A stretch of DNA of 64,000 nt from Parasulfuritortus sp036391875 (GTDB lineage Bacteria > Pseudomonadota > Gammaproteobacteria > Burkholderiales > Thiobacillaceae), in contig DASVZA010000003.1 of assembly GCA_036391875.1 (NCBI GenBank), forward strand, positions 1 through 64,000, written 5' to 3'. Both the position numbers and the translations under genes were made by a program. Below the pieces are notes generated by a model, which worked only from the letters and a program-made list of their open reading frames with translations, searched no databases and was not told the DNA's origin. How positions within the stretch are numbered: position 1 is the first letter of the stretch; each line of letters opens with the position of its first letter. Shown in pieces: positions 37,601 to 46,584 of this stretch.

Positions 37601-37738
37601 CTGCTGGTCAGCCAGGTGCTGACCCTGTTCACCACGCCGGTCATCTACCTGGCCTTCGACCGCCTGGCCCAGCGCTACGCCGCCTGGCGCGGCCGGCGCG
37701 GCGCACCGGACGAGGCGGCCGAAAGCGCCGGGCCATGA
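34622..37738 (+). CDS. mdtB: RND multidrug efflux pump, MdtB-like
   Basis: 1038 residues, 12 transmembrane helices in two repeats with two large periplasmic loops. It begins MNPSRQFILRPVATSLLMVA. The proton-relay region in helix 4 reads TGFVVDDAIVMIEN, with paired aspartates, and the second repeat has VKKNAIMMIDFALDAER. In E. coli MdtB and MdtC form a mixed trimer (B2C) that exports bile salts, novobiocin and other compounds. It overlaps mdtC by ATGA. Confidence 0.93.
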   Translation: MNPSRQFILRPVATSLLMVAILLAGILAYRMLPLAALPEVDYPTIQVVTLYPGASPDVMTSSVTAPLERQFGQMPGLNQMSSSSSGGASVITLQFNLNLSLDVAEQEVQAAINSAGNLLPGDLPAPPIYSKVNPADAPILTLALTSKTLPLYQVEDLADTRLAQKISQLSGVGLVSISGGQRPAVRIRANPKALAAYGMSLEDLRTAIGNANANQAKGSFDGPQRASTIDANDQIRSAAEFRDLVVAYRNGAPIRLADVADVADAAENVRLAAWSDRVPAVILNIQRQPGANVIQVVDRIKQLLPKLQQSLPASVQVGVLTDRTVTIRASVKDVQFELMLAIALVVMVIFLFLRNAAATFIPSVAVPLSLVGTFGVMYLAGFSVNNLTLMALTIATGFVVDDAIVMIENIARYIEQGEAPLKAALKGSEQIGFTIISLTFSLIAVLIPLLFMGDVVGRLFREFAITLAVAILISAVVSLTLTPMLCAKLLRHKPESEQGRFYHVTGQWFEAGIRHYGRMLDWVLDRQGATLLVALGTLVLTVLLYVYIPKGFFPVQDTGVIQGISEAPQSISFAAMAERQQALADTILRDPAVASLSSFIGVDGVNTTLNSGRMLINLKPRDQRDGAETVIRRLQPELAKVPGIRLYLQPVQDLTIESRISRTQYQLAVQDTHLDELAVWVPKLVDRLSRLPQLADVTSDLQDKGLQAYVDIDRDTAGRLGITPAAIDNALYDAFGQRLISTIFTQANQYRVVLEAKPEFRIGPEALNGIYLTSSGGTQVPLGAIAKVSQRHAPLAINHMGQFPAATVSFNLAPGASLGDAVQAIESAEKEIGLPASVQTGFQGAALAFRAALSNEVFLLLAAVVTMYIVLGVLYESYIHPITILSTLPSAGVGALLALMVSGNDLGVVAIIGIVLLIGIVKKNAIMMIDFALDAERHEGKPPREAIRQACLLRFRPILMTTMAALLSALPLMLGSGMGAELRQPLGITMVGGLLVSQVLTLFTTPVIYLAFDRLAQRYAAWRGRRGAPDEAAESAGP

Positions 37739-40700
37739 GCCTATCCGAACCCTTCATCCGGCGCCCGGTCGCCACCACCCTGCTCACCCTCGGCCTGGCC
37801 CTGGCCGGCCTGTTCGCCTTCCCCCTGCTGCCGGTCGCGCCGCTGCCCCAGGTCGACTTCCCGACCATCGCGGTCATGGCCTCGCTGCCCGGCGCGAGCC
37901 CGGAGACCATGGCCGCCACCGTGGCCACGCCGCTCGAGCGCCAGCTCGGCCGCATCGCCGGGGTGACCGAGATGACCTCGTCGAGCAGCCAGAACAAGAC
38001 CCGCATCACCCTGCAGTTCGATCTCGACCGCGACATCAACGGCGCGGCGCGCGACGTGCAGGCGGCGATCAACGCCGCCCGCGGCCAGCTGCCGACCATG
38101 CCCAGCAACCCGATCTACTTCAAGCGCAACCCGGCCGACGCGCCGGTCATGATCCTGGCCCTGACCTCCGACACACTCGACCACGGCCAGCTCTACGACG
38201 CTGCCTCCAGCATCGTGGCGCAGAAGATCTCCCAGGTCGAAGGCGTGGGCCAGGCCGACGTCGGCGGCAGTTCGCTGCCGGCGGTGCGGGTCGAGCTCAA
38301 CCCCCGCGCCCTGGACAAGTACGGCGTCGGCCTGGAACAGGTGCGCAGCGCCCTGGCCGCGGCCAACGCCAACCGGCCCAAGGGCCAGGTCGAGGACGGC
38401 GACCGGCACTGGCAGATCGCCGCCTCGGACCAGGCCAAGCAGGCCAGCGAATACCTGCCGCTGATCGTCTCCTACCACGAGGGCGCGGCGGTCCGCCTGT
38501 CCGACGTGGCCCAGGTCAGCGACTCGGTGCAGGACCAGCGCAACGCCGGCCTGGCCAACGGCAAGCCGGCGGTGCTGGTGGTCGTCTACCGCGGCCCCGG
38601 CTCCAACATCATCGACACCGTGGACCGGATCAAGGCCCTGCTGCCGGTGCTGCGCGCCTCGATCCCGGCCTCGATCCACCTCGACGTGGTGCTCGACCGC
38701 ACGCCGACCATCCGCGCCTCGCTGCACGACGTCGAGCTGACCCTGCTGATCTCGGTGGTGCTGGTGATCATGGTGGTCTTCTTCTTCCTGCGCAGCGCCC
38801 GCGCCACCCTGATCCCGGCCGTGGCGGTGCCGGTCTCGCTGATCGGCACCTTCGGCGTCATGTACCTGGCCGGCTACAGCCTGGACAACCTGTCGCTGAT
38901 GGCGCTGACCATCGCCACCGGCTTCGTGGTCGACGACGCCATCGTGGTGCTGGAAAACATCTCGCGCCACATCGAGGCCGGCATGCCGCGCTTCAAGGCG
39001 GCGATCCAGGGCAGCCGCGAGGTCGGCTTCACCGTGCTGTCCATGAGCCTGTCGCTGATCGCGGTGTTCATCCCGATCCTGATGATGGGCGGCATCGTCG
39101 GCCGGCTGTTCCGCGAGTTCGCCGTCACCCTGTCGGTGGCGGTGCTGATCTCGCTGGTGCTGTCGCTCACCGCCACCCCGGCCATGTGCGCCCGGATACT
39201 CGACGGCCGGGCGCACGGGAAACGGCCCGGCCGGCTGCTGCGGGCCAGCGAACGGGCCTTCGACTGGCTGCTCGGCCACTATCGGACCAGCCTGACCCGC
39301 GCCCTGCGCCACCCGCGCCTGATGATGGCCGTGCTGGCCGCCACCGTCGGCCTCAACGTCTACCTCTACGTGATCGTGCCCAAGGGCTTCTTCCCGCAGC
39401 AGGACTCAGGCCGCCTGATCGGCTTCGTCCAGGCCGACCAGGACACCTCGTTCCAGACCATGCGCGGCAAGCTGGCCGGCTTCATCGCCATCGTGCGCAG
39501 CGACCCGGCCGTGGCCAACGTGGTCGGCTTCACCGGCGGCAGCCAGACCAACACCGGCTTCATGTTCATCTCGCTCAAGCCGCTCGCCGAGCGCCGCATC
39601 TCGGCCGACAAGGTGATCGACCGGCTGCGTCCCAAGCTGGCCCGGGTGCCCGGCGCCAAGCTCTACCTGCAGGCGGCCCAGGACATCCGGGTCGGCGGCC
39701 GGTCCAGTTCGGCCGAGTACGAATACACCCTGCAGAGCGACGACCTGGAGCAGCTGCTGGCCTGGACGCCGCGCATCGAACGGGCGCTCAAGGACCAGCC
39801 GCAACTGGCCGACGTCAATTCCGACCTGCAGAACAAGGGCCGGCAAACCCGCGTGGTGATCGACCGCGACGCCGCCGCCCGCTACGGCATCAACCCGCGC
39901 CTGATCGACGCCACCCTGTACGACGCCTTCGGCCAGCGCCAGGTCTCGACCATCTATGCCGACCTCAACCAGTACCACGTGGTGATGGAGGCCGCGCCCG
40001 AATACCGCCAGGGCCCCGAGGCGCTGGACGACGTCCACGTGCTCAACGCCGGCGGCCAGGAAGTGCCGCTCTCGGCGATCGCCCACTACGAGCCCGCCAC
40101 CACCTCGCTCGGCGTCAACCACCAGGGCCAGTTCGCCGCCACCACGATCTCGTTCAACCTGCCGCCCGGCGTCTCGCTCAGCAGCGCGGTCCACGCCATC
40201 GACGACACCCTGGCCCGGATCGGCGTGCCCGATTCCATCCACGGCGGCTTCCAGAGCACGGCAAAAGCCTTCCAGGCATCGGTGCAGAACCAGCCCTGGC
40301 TGATCCTGGCCGCGCTGATCGCGGTCTACATCGTGCTCGGCGTTCTCTACGAGAGCTACGTCCACCCGATCACCATCCTCTCCACCCTGCCCTCGGCCGG
40401 GGTCGGCGCCCTGCTCGCCCTGCTGGCCTTCAAGGGCCAGTTCACCATCATGTCGCTGATCGGGGTGATCCTGCTGATCGGCATCGTCAAGAAGAACGCC
40501 ATCATGATGGTCGACTTCGCCCTCGACGCCGAACGCAGCCGCGGCCTGCCGCCGGCCGAGGCCATCTTCCTGGCCTGCATGATGCGCTTCCGGCCGATCA
40601 TGATGACCACCATGGCGGCCATGCTCGGTGCGCTGCCGCTGATCCTGGTCACCGGCGAAGGCTCCGAGCTGCGCCTGCCGCTCGGCATCTCAATCGTCGG

Positions 40701-40830
40701 CGGCCTGATCGTGAGCCAGATGCTCACCCTCTACACCACGCCGGTGGTGTACCTGTACCTGGACCGCTTCCGGCTCTGGTGCCGGGCCGCCTGGAGCCGC
40801 CGCTTCGGCCGGCCGGCCGAGGCGCAATAA
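37735..40830 (+). CDS. mdtC: RND multidrug efflux pump, MdtC-like
   Basis: 1031 residues from ATG 37735 (MSLSEPFIRRPVATTLLTLG); the same frame is open from 36142 only because it shadows mdtB. Twelve membrane helices, the TGFVVDDAIVVLEN proton-relay motif and IVKKNAIMMVDFALDAER. It is closely similar in layout to the preceding pump, consistent with the MdtB/MdtC duplication. The start codon overlaps the mdtB stop (ATGA), giving coupled and roughly equal synthesis. The outer-membrane channel starts 12 bases later. Confidence 0.93.
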   Translation: MSLSEPFIRRPVATTLLTLGLALAGLFAFPLLPVAPLPQVDFPTIAVMASLPGASPETMAATVATPLERQLGRIAGVTEMTSSSSQNKTRITLQFDLDRDINGAARDVQAAINAARGQLPTMPSNPIYFKRNPADAPVMILALTSDTLDHGQLYDAASSIVAQKISQVEGVGQADVGGSSLPAVRVELNPRALDKYGVGLEQVRSALAAANANRPKGQVEDGDRHWQIAASDQAKQASEYLPLIVSYHEGAAVRLSDVAQVSDSVQDQRNAGLANGKPAVLVVVYRGPGSNIIDTVDRIKALLPVLRASIPASIHLDVVLDRTPTIRASLHDVELTLLISVVLVIMVVFFFLRSARATLIPAVAVPVSLIGTFGVMYLAGYSLDNLSLMALTIATGFVVDDAIVVLENISRHIEAGMPRFKAAIQGSREVGFTVLSMSLSLIAVFIPILMMGGIVGRLFREFAVTLSVAVLISLVLSLTATPAMCARILDGRAHGKRPGRLLRASERAFDWLLGHYRTSLTRALRHPRLMMAVLAATVGLNVYLYVIVPKGFFPQQDSGRLIGFVQADQDTSFQTMRGKLAGFIAIVRSDPAVANVVGFTGGSQTNTGFMFISLKPLAERRISADKVIDRLRPKLARVPGAKLYLQAAQDIRVGGRSSSAEYEYTLQSDDLEQLLAWTPRIERALKDQPQLADVNSDLQNKGRQTRVVIDRDAAARYGINPRLIDATLYDAFGQRQVSTIYADLNQYHVVMEAAPEYRQGPEALDDVHVLNAGGQEVPLSAIAHYEPATTSLGVNHQGQFAATTISFNLPPGVSLSSAVHAIDDTLARIGVPDSIHGGFQSTAKAFQASVQNQPWLILAALIAVYIVLGVLYESYVHPITILSTLPSAGVGALLALLAFKGQFTIMSLIGVILLIGIVKKNAIMMVDFALDAERSRGLPPAEAIFLACMMRFRPIMMTTMAAMLGALPLILVTGEGSELRLPLGISIVGGLIVSQMLTLYTTPVVYLYLDRFRLWCRAAWSRRFGRPAEAQ

Positions 40831-40842
40831 GGAGATTCGACC

Positions 40843-42267
40843 ATGGCCCTCAGAACCCGGCTCATGCTGCTGTCCGCCCTGCCGCTGCTCGCCTCGTGCG
40901 CGGCCGGCCCCGACTACGTGCGGCCCGAGGCGGCCGTGCCCGCCGCCTACAAGGAAGCCGGCGACTGGAAACCCGCGCAGCCCGCCGACCATCTCGAACG
41001 CGGCAAGTGGTGGCAGGCGTTCGGCGACCCGGCGCTGGACGCGCTGGAGGAACAGGTCGACATCTCGAACCAGAACATCAAGGCCGCCGAGGCCCGGTAC
41101 CGCCAGGCCCAGGCCGCGGTCCAGGGCAGCCGGGCCGGCTACTACCCGACCGTGACTGGCACGGCCGACGCCACCCGCAGCCACTCGGCCTCCGGCAGCC
41201 GCACCACCGGCAGCGGCGGCACCTACACCGACTACAGCCTGTCGCTCAACGCATCGTGGGAGGCCGACGTCTGGGGCAAGGTGCGCCGCGCGGTCGAAGC
41301 CGGCGAGGCCGGCGCCCAGGCCAGCGCCGCCGACCTCGCAGCGGCCCGGCTCAGTGCCCGGGCCAGCCTGGCCCAGGACTATTTCCAGCTGCGCATCGCC
41401 GACGCCCAGAAGACCCTGCTGGACCAGACCGTGGCCGCCTACCGGCGCTCGCTGGCGATCGTGGGCAACCAGTACCGGGCCGGCGTCGCCACCCAGGCCG
41501 ACGTCGCCCAGGCCGAGACCCAGCTCAAGTCGGCCGAGGCCCAGGCCATCGACGTCGGCGTGCAGCGCGCCCAGCTGGAACACGCCATCGCCCTGCTGGT
41601 CGGCAAGGCCCCGGCCGACTTCGCCATCAAGCCGGCGCCGCTCGCCGCCCGGCTGCCGGAGATCCCGGCCGGCCTGCCTTCGGCCCTGCTCGAACGCCGG
41701 CCCGACATCGCCGGCGCCGAGCGCCGCATGGCCGCCGCCAACGCCCAGATCGGCGTCGCCCAGGCCGCCTACTACCCCAGCCTGACCCTGTCCGGCAGCG
41801 GCGGCTACCAGAGCAGCAGCCTGGCCCACTGGTTCGACCTGCCCAACCGCTTCTGGTCGCTCGGCCCGGCCCTGGCCGAAACCCTGTTCGACGGCGGCCT
41901 GCGCCGCGCCCAGACCGCCCAGGCCCGCGCCGCCTACGACGCCACCGTGGCCACCTATCGCCAGACCGTGCTGGGCGCCTTCCAGGAAGTGGAGGACAAC
42001 CTCGCCTCGCTGCGCATCCTGGCCAAGGAGGCCGACGTGCAGGATCAGGCCGTGCAGTCGGCCCGGCGCTCGGTGACCCTGACCACCAACCAGTACCAGG
42101 CTGGCACGGTGAGCTATCTGAACGTGGTGACGGTGCAGGCGACGGCGCTCGCCAACGAGCGCAGCGCGGTCACCCTGCTGGGCAACCGGCTGACCGCCAG
42201 CGTGCAGTTGATCAAGGCATTGGGCGGCGGCTGGGACGCCGCCCAGCTGGCCGACGCCGGCCGCTGA
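40843..42267 (+). CDS. Outer-membrane efflux lipoprotein, NodT/OprM family
   Basis: 474 residues with a lipoprotein signal (LLASC lipobox near residues 17-21) and two outer-membrane-efflux repeats (about 60-260 and 270-465), including DISNQNIKAAEARYRQAQAAV and the conserved LLERRPDIAGAERR. It forms the trimeric channel completing the MdtABC-type pump. AAGGAG is 7 bases upstream of the ATG. It is the last gene of the operon; a palindromic repeat follows after about 10 bases. Confidence 0.93.
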   Translation: MALRTRLMLLSALPLLASCAAGPDYVRPEAAVPAAYKEAGDWKPAQPADHLERGKWWQAFGDPALDALEEQVDISNQNIKAAEARYRQAQAAVQGSRAGYYPTVTGTADATRSHSASGSRTTGSGGTYTDYSLSLNASWEADVWGKVRRAVEAGEAGAQASAADLAAARLSARASLAQDYFQLRIADAQKTLLDQTVAAYRRSLAIVGNQYRAGVATQADVAQAETQLKSAEAQAIDVGVQRAQLEHAIALLVGKAPADFAIKPAPLAARLPEIPAGLPSALLERRPDIAGAERRMAAANAQIGVAQAAYYPSLTLSGSGGYQSSSLAHWFDLPNRFWSLGPALAETLFDGGLRRAQTAQARAAYDATVATYRQTVLGAFQEVEDNLASLRILAKEADVQDQAVQSARRSVTLTTNQYQAGTVSYLNVVTVQATALANERSAVTLLGNRLTASVQLIKALGGGWDAAQLADAGR

Positions 42268-42276
42268 AATCCAACC

Positions 42277-42359
42277 GTCATACCCCCCGTAGGCGGGTAT
42301 CCAGTGATTGCGCTGGGCTCCCGCCTGCGCGGGAGCGATGAACCCGGAGTGAATCAGTG
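42277..42359. repeat. Second copy of the palindromic repeat core
   Basis: GTCATACC, GTAGGCGGGTATCCAGT and GGGCTCCCGCCTGCGCGGGA match the core of the element at 33141-33258, and GTGAATCAGTG resembles its right end. The left terminal segment is missing or diverged. It can fold into a long hairpin and may end the RND transcript. Confidence 0.65.
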
Positions 42360-42387
42360 AATCGCCCCGGTTTACTCGACCGACACC

Positions 42388-42699
42388 CTACTTGAGCGCC
42401 GCCAGGAAGCGCTGCCGGGCCGAGGCCAGGGCGGCCGCCCGCTCGGCTGCCGCCCCCGGCAGATCGGCACACTCGGCACAGAAGGCCTCGAACGCCGCCA
42501 TCACAGCCGCCTCGTCCAGCTTGCGGCCGCGGCGCGGGGCCTCGGCCTTCGGCTTTTCGTCGAGCGGCTTGAGCACCGCGAAGCGCGGGATGACCCGCTG
42601 CCCGCCCGACTCCGCGGCGGCCTGGATCGGCCCCGTCTTGGTGTAGACCTTGCCCTCGTACTCGAACCGGGCGCCCATGGGTAGCTGCTGGAATTTCAT
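42388..42699 (-). CDS. Small conserved hypothetical protein
   Basis: 103 residues from ATG 42699 (MKFQQLPMGARFEYEGKVYTKTG); the frame is open to 42792 but the extra part does not look coding. The N-terminal 45 residues look like a small beta domain of the kind that opens with a parameter value and YTKTGP; the middle is lysine/arginine-rich and the C-terminus helical and alanine-rich. No catalytic motif. Soluble. Function unknown. It marks the last ordinary gene before the island. Confidence 0.65.
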   Translation of the reverse strand: MKFQQLPMGARFEYEGKVYTKTGPIQAAAESGGQRVIPRFAVLKPLDEKPKAEAPRRGRKLDEAAVMAAFEAFCAECADLPGAAAERAAALASARQRFLAALK

Positions 42700-42903
42700 G
42701 GTCTTGTTGGTGTTATCGAACCGCGGCGATTCTAGGGCAAGTGACGAGGGAACGGCAGTACGCCGGGCAACGGCTCCTTCCCCAGACCACACTCACCCAT
42801 AGTGCGCTGCCCCCACCTGAGGGACTGGATTGGTTTTCACAGGTAGCTTAGGCAGCATTGAGTAGCGTAGCGGCCAATATTGCAGCGGAGTTGGCCGACA
42901 GGA

Positions 42904-43030
42904 TGTCGGCCGATGCGGACATTGGACTTCCGGCCTGACTCGGGCGGCAATGCGCCAATTACCTGCCGCCCACCAGCTGATGGCGGTCAATGACCGCTTG
43001 TCATTTCAGGCTACAGCCGGATCCGACCCA
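42904..43030. repeat. Left copy of the island-flanking inverted repeat
   Basis: Compared with the reverse complement of 53601-53734, shared blocks include TCGGCC-ATGC-GAC, GGCGGCAATGCGC, ACCTGCCG, GTCA-TG-CCGCTT and TTCAGGCTACAGCCGGATC then CCGACCCA. I estimate about 70 percent identity over ~125 bases by eye. No gene is present from 42700 to about 43210. Confidence 0.6.
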
Positions 43031-43210
43031 GAAGAGACATCCGCTGGCCCGATATCGTCGCCGCGAAGCTGCCGGTCGGAATTGCACCCAGGCGCCCGGT
43101 CAAGGCGTTCGGCGCATGCGGCTCACTGGCTCACTGCCCGGAACGCATATCCTTGAAAGTCTGCCACGCTTACAATGGAACCGGCAGCAGCCCATTTCGA
43201 GGTACACATA

Positions 43211-44662
43211 TTGCCGATTGCTCCAAGCACACGAGATAGCGAAGCGGGGATGAAGCGTCGAATTGCGCTCAGTGACCTTCTTACAGAGTTCGACGAGCGC
43301 ATTAGCAGCGAGCTGAACTTGGACCCGCTGGGCCTGCAGGTCATCTGGTCAGCCTATGGGCAAAAGATCTTCCGCAACCGCATCAGCTCCATTTCCAACG
43401 ACGTCCGCAACTACACGCTCAACCTCTTTAACCACTGGGTGACCAAGGCCCTGGTCGAGGACGATGCGGTGCTGCCGGGCAAAGGGCTGCTGCACGACAA
43501 GGCCTACGCGGGCCGGGGCAAGGATTCGGCCGCCTTTAAGCAGTCCTGCCTGATCTACCTGGAAAACGTGTTCGCCTTCGCGATGGTGGAAGCGCAGGCC
43601 CAGGCCAGCGTGGAAACTGCGGGCGTGCTCGGCATTTCTAAGGCGCGTCGGCGCTGGGAAGAGACCCAGGGCAACCCGCGGCTGGTCTTCAGCCCCGGCG
43701 CTCGAGCCCACGTGCTGGTGCGGCAGAACTCGCTCGGAGTGAGCGGGCGCTACAAGACGCCGCTGGTGGCGATGGGCTTCTTTGACGGCGGCTACGACTA
43801 CGCGCTGCCCGCGTCGCGGCCGCAGTGGCAGAAGGCGCAGGCGCAGTTATTTGCGCAGGGCAAGCCCCTGGCGGACTTGCAGGCGCTGGTGCGCAAGCAC
43901 CTGGCCGAACTGCTGGCGGACGTGCGCCGGGAGCCTGAGCTGACCTTTGCCGAACTGCCAGAGGCGCTGAGGCAGGCCTTTGTCGAGGCCTTCCAGTCGT
44001 CGGCGCGGGTGGGAGCGTATGCGCGCGACTTCTGGCTCGGGGTCACCGAACTGGACCAGGGCGCACCAGGCGCCTTGTACGAGGCGCTGGAACGGGAGTG
44101 GCTGCCGGATGGCCAGGTGCTGGAGCGCCCGACCGAGCAGGTGTTCGCGCTCGCGGCCAAGTGTGCGTCGCTCGTGGCAGGCGATCGCGACAAGCTCGAA
44201 CGCGTGCAGGTGGTGGAACCCTTCCTTGCAGAGCTGGACCTGCTGCTGGGGGTAATGCTGTCAGCCAAGTCGCAGTCGCTGGACGAGGTGCTGGCGGGTT
44301 GGAAGTCGCTCGACCGCGATGGGGACACCTTGCCTCGATTGGCAACGCCCATCGAGGGCGATACTGCGATTCGCGAGCAGGTGTCGGGAACGGCCGCCGA
44401 ACGGCTGGCGGAGTTGTTGGCACTGGCGCGGGGCAACAGCGTACGGCAACAGGTAGAGCGTCTGCTCAAGTACCACGAGAAGGTGATGGAGACGCGCGGC
44501 CAGTCGCCCTGGCTGCGGCTGCTTAACGGCAGCCAGCTGAAGATCGACGTGCGCACCCGCCCGCTGCCGGCGAAGGAGGACCGGCCGGTGGGCACCTGGG
44601 TCCACCAGTACTACGTGCCGCAGTTCCGGCATCTCCTCTCCGGGATGCGGAGGCTGGCGTGA
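43211..44662 (+). CDS. Unknown protein, first gene of a PLD/helicase module
   Basis: About 483 residues if begun at TTG 43211, which has GAGG seven bases upstream; ATG 43250 (MKRRIALSDLLTEFDER) is the main alternative and ATG 43175 is less likely. It is a soluble, helix-rich protein with no signal or membrane segment and no catalytic motif I recognise. Segments such as FRNRISSISNDVRNYTLNLFNHW and the C-terminal VHQYYVPQFRHLLSGMRRLA look structured. Its stop overlaps the GTG start of the PLD gene (GTGA), so it is made with the nuclease and helicase as a set. It may be a sensor or scaffold; no function assigned. Confidence 0.72.
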   Translation: MPIAPSTRDSEAGMKRRIALSDLLTEFDERISSELNLDPLGLQVIWSAYGQKIFRNRISSISNDVRNYTLNLFNHWVTKALVEDDAVLPGKGLLHDKAYAGRGKDSAAFKQSCLIYLENVFAFAMVEAQAQASVETAGVLGISKARRRWEETQGNPRLVFSPGARAHVLVRQNSLGVSGRYKTPLVAMGFFDGGYDYALPASRPQWQKAQAQLFAQGKPLADLQALVRKHLAELLADVRREPELTFAELPEALRQAFVEAFQSSARVGAYARDFWLGVTELDQGAPGALYEALEREWLPDGQVLERPTEQVFALAAKCASLVAGDRDKLERVQVVEPFLAELDLLLGVMLSAKSQSLDEVLAGWKSLDRDGDTLPRLATPIEGDTAIREQVSGTAAERLAELLALARGNSVRQQVERLLKYHEKVMETRGQSPWLRLLNGSQLKIDVRTRPLPAKEDRPVGTWVHQYYVPQFRHLLSGMRRLA

Positions 44663-46584
44663 AGCTGCTGGATGCCTTTCGCCAGCAGGTGCGGGCGCTA
44701 GGTCCGCTGAAGCGGGCTTGGTTCACCACCTTCAACCTGGGCATCCCGTTCTTCGAGACCCATGTGCTGCCCGAACTGCTACAGGGCGACGCCGATCCGC
44801 CCGCCAACCGCATGGACTACGAGAACATGCAGTTGCAGCTGGCCGAGCGCGGCATCGACCTGCGCGTGTTCTGCGACCTGCGCATGATGGAAGCCGACCA
44901 GCTCAAGCGCACGGCGTTGCCGGTGCACGGCATGCTGCCGGGGCGGCTGGGGCTGGAGGGGTTCGGCCCGGAGTCGCTGTTCCACCCCAAGGTGATCTTT
45001 CTGGAGGACGAAGGTGGCCGCATGGTGCTGGGCGCAGGCAGCGCCAACCTCAGCGTCAGCGGCTGGGGGCGCAACCAGGAGGGCTTCTGCTTCCACACGG
45101 TGAGCAACAACGCGCAGTACCAGCAGATCAAGCGCTTCTTCGAGCCGCTGTTCGCGGCGGTGGGGCTGGGCGAGGCGCTGGGCGTGCGCAGACAGTTCAA
45201 GGGCGACGACGAGGGCTGGCACTTTGCGCACAGCTTCGAGCGCGAGAGTTTTCTGGAACTCCTGCTGGCGGGCACGCAGGCTGAGCGGCTGACGGTGTGG
45301 TCGCCGTACTTCTCGCGCGACCTCGCGGGGCTGATCGAGAAGATCCGGGCACTAGCGGGCCGGAAGATCGACTTCGCCATCGTGCCCGATCGCGTCGGCA
45401 ACCGGCATGTGCGCACGAAGTGGTCGGAAGCAATCGGGCAAATGCTGGACGAGGGTGGGCTCGCCTTTCATGACCGGCCTTCGCCGCGGGCGGACGAGAT
45501 CGAGATGACCCACGCCAAGCTCTGGCTGGCGCAAGGGCGGAGGGCGCGCTTGGCCGTCGGCTCGTGGAACTGCACCGAGCCGGGCAGCTCGAGCTTCGAG
45601 CTGCGCAACGTGGAGGCAGGCATCTTGCTCGACGTCTCGCCCGCGACGCAAATCGCCGGACAGCCACTGTCCCTGGGTGCCAAGGACTTCGGCACCGATG
45701 ACATGCTGCAGGACGACGAGTTGGATCCGCCTTCTTATCCTTTGCCGTTCGAGCTGCTGGTGAGTTTCGATTGGGCGCAGGGGTGCTACGAGTTGCAGGG
45801 CCGGCTGTACGAAAGGAATGAGGGCACGGGCTATACGCTGCGCCTACCGGGGGTGAAGCAGCGCCTGGAATTGCGTTGGAAGGAGCGGCGCATCGACGGC
45901 GCGTGGCCGCTGGAAGCCATCGCGCTGGAGCTGCCCGACAACGAGGCTCTGCTTGCCGACCACGGCTACGAGGTCTGGCGCGGCAATAGCCTGGAATACC
46001 GCGGCCTGGTGCTGGAAATCGGGCAGTCCCATCGGCGCGCCCAGGGCTACGACTCCTTGAATGACTTGTTGAACGACTGGGTCGAAGGCGTCGAGCCTGG
46101 CGGCAGCGGCAAGCCCCGGTTGCGCCCGGTGCTGCGCAACGACGACGTGCCCGACGACGAGCCAGCGCCGCCTGCCATCGCCGCGGACGCGGGTGGGCTG
46201 AGCTACTTCCGCGTGTTCCATGCCTTCGAGCAGTTCCGCCAGCGGCTGCGCGGGGTGAACTCGCGGGATGTTTTGGAGAGACTGTTGTTCGTGCAGGCCG
46301 GCAGCTTGCAGGAACTGGTGGCCAAGGTGAACGCGCAGGCGGCGGCGCCCGGCGGCAGCGTGGTGTTCAACTGGTTTCTGCTGCAGGAGGCGGACTCGCT
46401 CTACGCCGCGGCGCTGGAAGCGCATGCCCGCACGCGCGCGAAGTACGCACGGTCCGCGCCGCCCGAAGGCGCCAAGTGGCAGAGCCTGAAGCCCGACAAG
46501 CGGCTGTCGCGCCTGCCGCCGGCGATCCGCGGCAACGCCGAGTACATGCGGCAGTTGCGGAAGGCTTGTGGCTATGGACGCTGA
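44659..46584 (+). CDS. Phospholipase D-fold protein (probable nuclease)
   Basis: 641 residues starting at GTG 44659. Two HKD-type motifs are visible: His109-x-Lys111 with G-S-x-N (HPKVIF then GAGSANLS, residues 109-131), and a second near 285-307 (HAKLWL then VGSWNCTE). Two such half-sites make one PLD active site; cytoplasmic PLD proteins beside helicases are usually nucleases. The C-terminal 300 residues carry no motif I know and may bind partners or DNA. It overlaps the upstream gene by 4 bases and the helicase by about 11 bases. Role inferred as effector nuclease of a defence module. Confidence 0.82.
   Translation: MKLLDAFRQQVRALGPLKRAWFTTFNLGIPFFETHVLPELLQGDADPPANRMDYENMQLQLAERGIDLRVFCDLRMMEADQLKRTALPVHGMLPGRLGLEGFGPESLFHPKVIFLEDEGGRMVLGAGSANLSVSGWGRNQEGFCFHTVSNNAQYQQIKRFFEPLFAAVGLGEALGVRRQFKGDDEGWHFAHSFERESFLELLLAGTQAERLTVWSPYFSRDLAGLIEKIRALAGRKIDFAIVPDRVGNRHVRTKWSEAIGQMLDEGGLAFHDRPSPRADEIEMTHAKLWLAQGRRARLAVGSWNCTEPGSSSFELRNVEAGILLDVSPATQIAGQPLSLGAKDFGTDDMLQDDELDPPSYPLPFELLVSFDWAQGCYELQGRLYERNEGTGYTLRLPGVKQRLELRWKERRIDGAWPLEAIALELPDNEALLADHGYEVWRGNSLEYRGLVLEIGQSHRRAQGYDSLNDLLNDWVEGVEPGGSGKPRLRPVLRNDDVPDDEPAPPAIAADAGGLSYFRVFHAFEQFRQRLRGVNSRDVLERLLFVQAGSLQELVAKVNAQAAAPGGSVVFNWFLLQEADSLYAAALEAHARTRAKYARSAPPEGAKWQSLKPDKRLSRLPPAIRGNAEYMRQLRKACGYGR

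Noticed and set aside
36142..37734. A 1562-residue RND fusion protein
   Set aside because: The upstream part is only the open shadow frame of mdtB; the real mdtC begins at the ATGA overlap at 37735.
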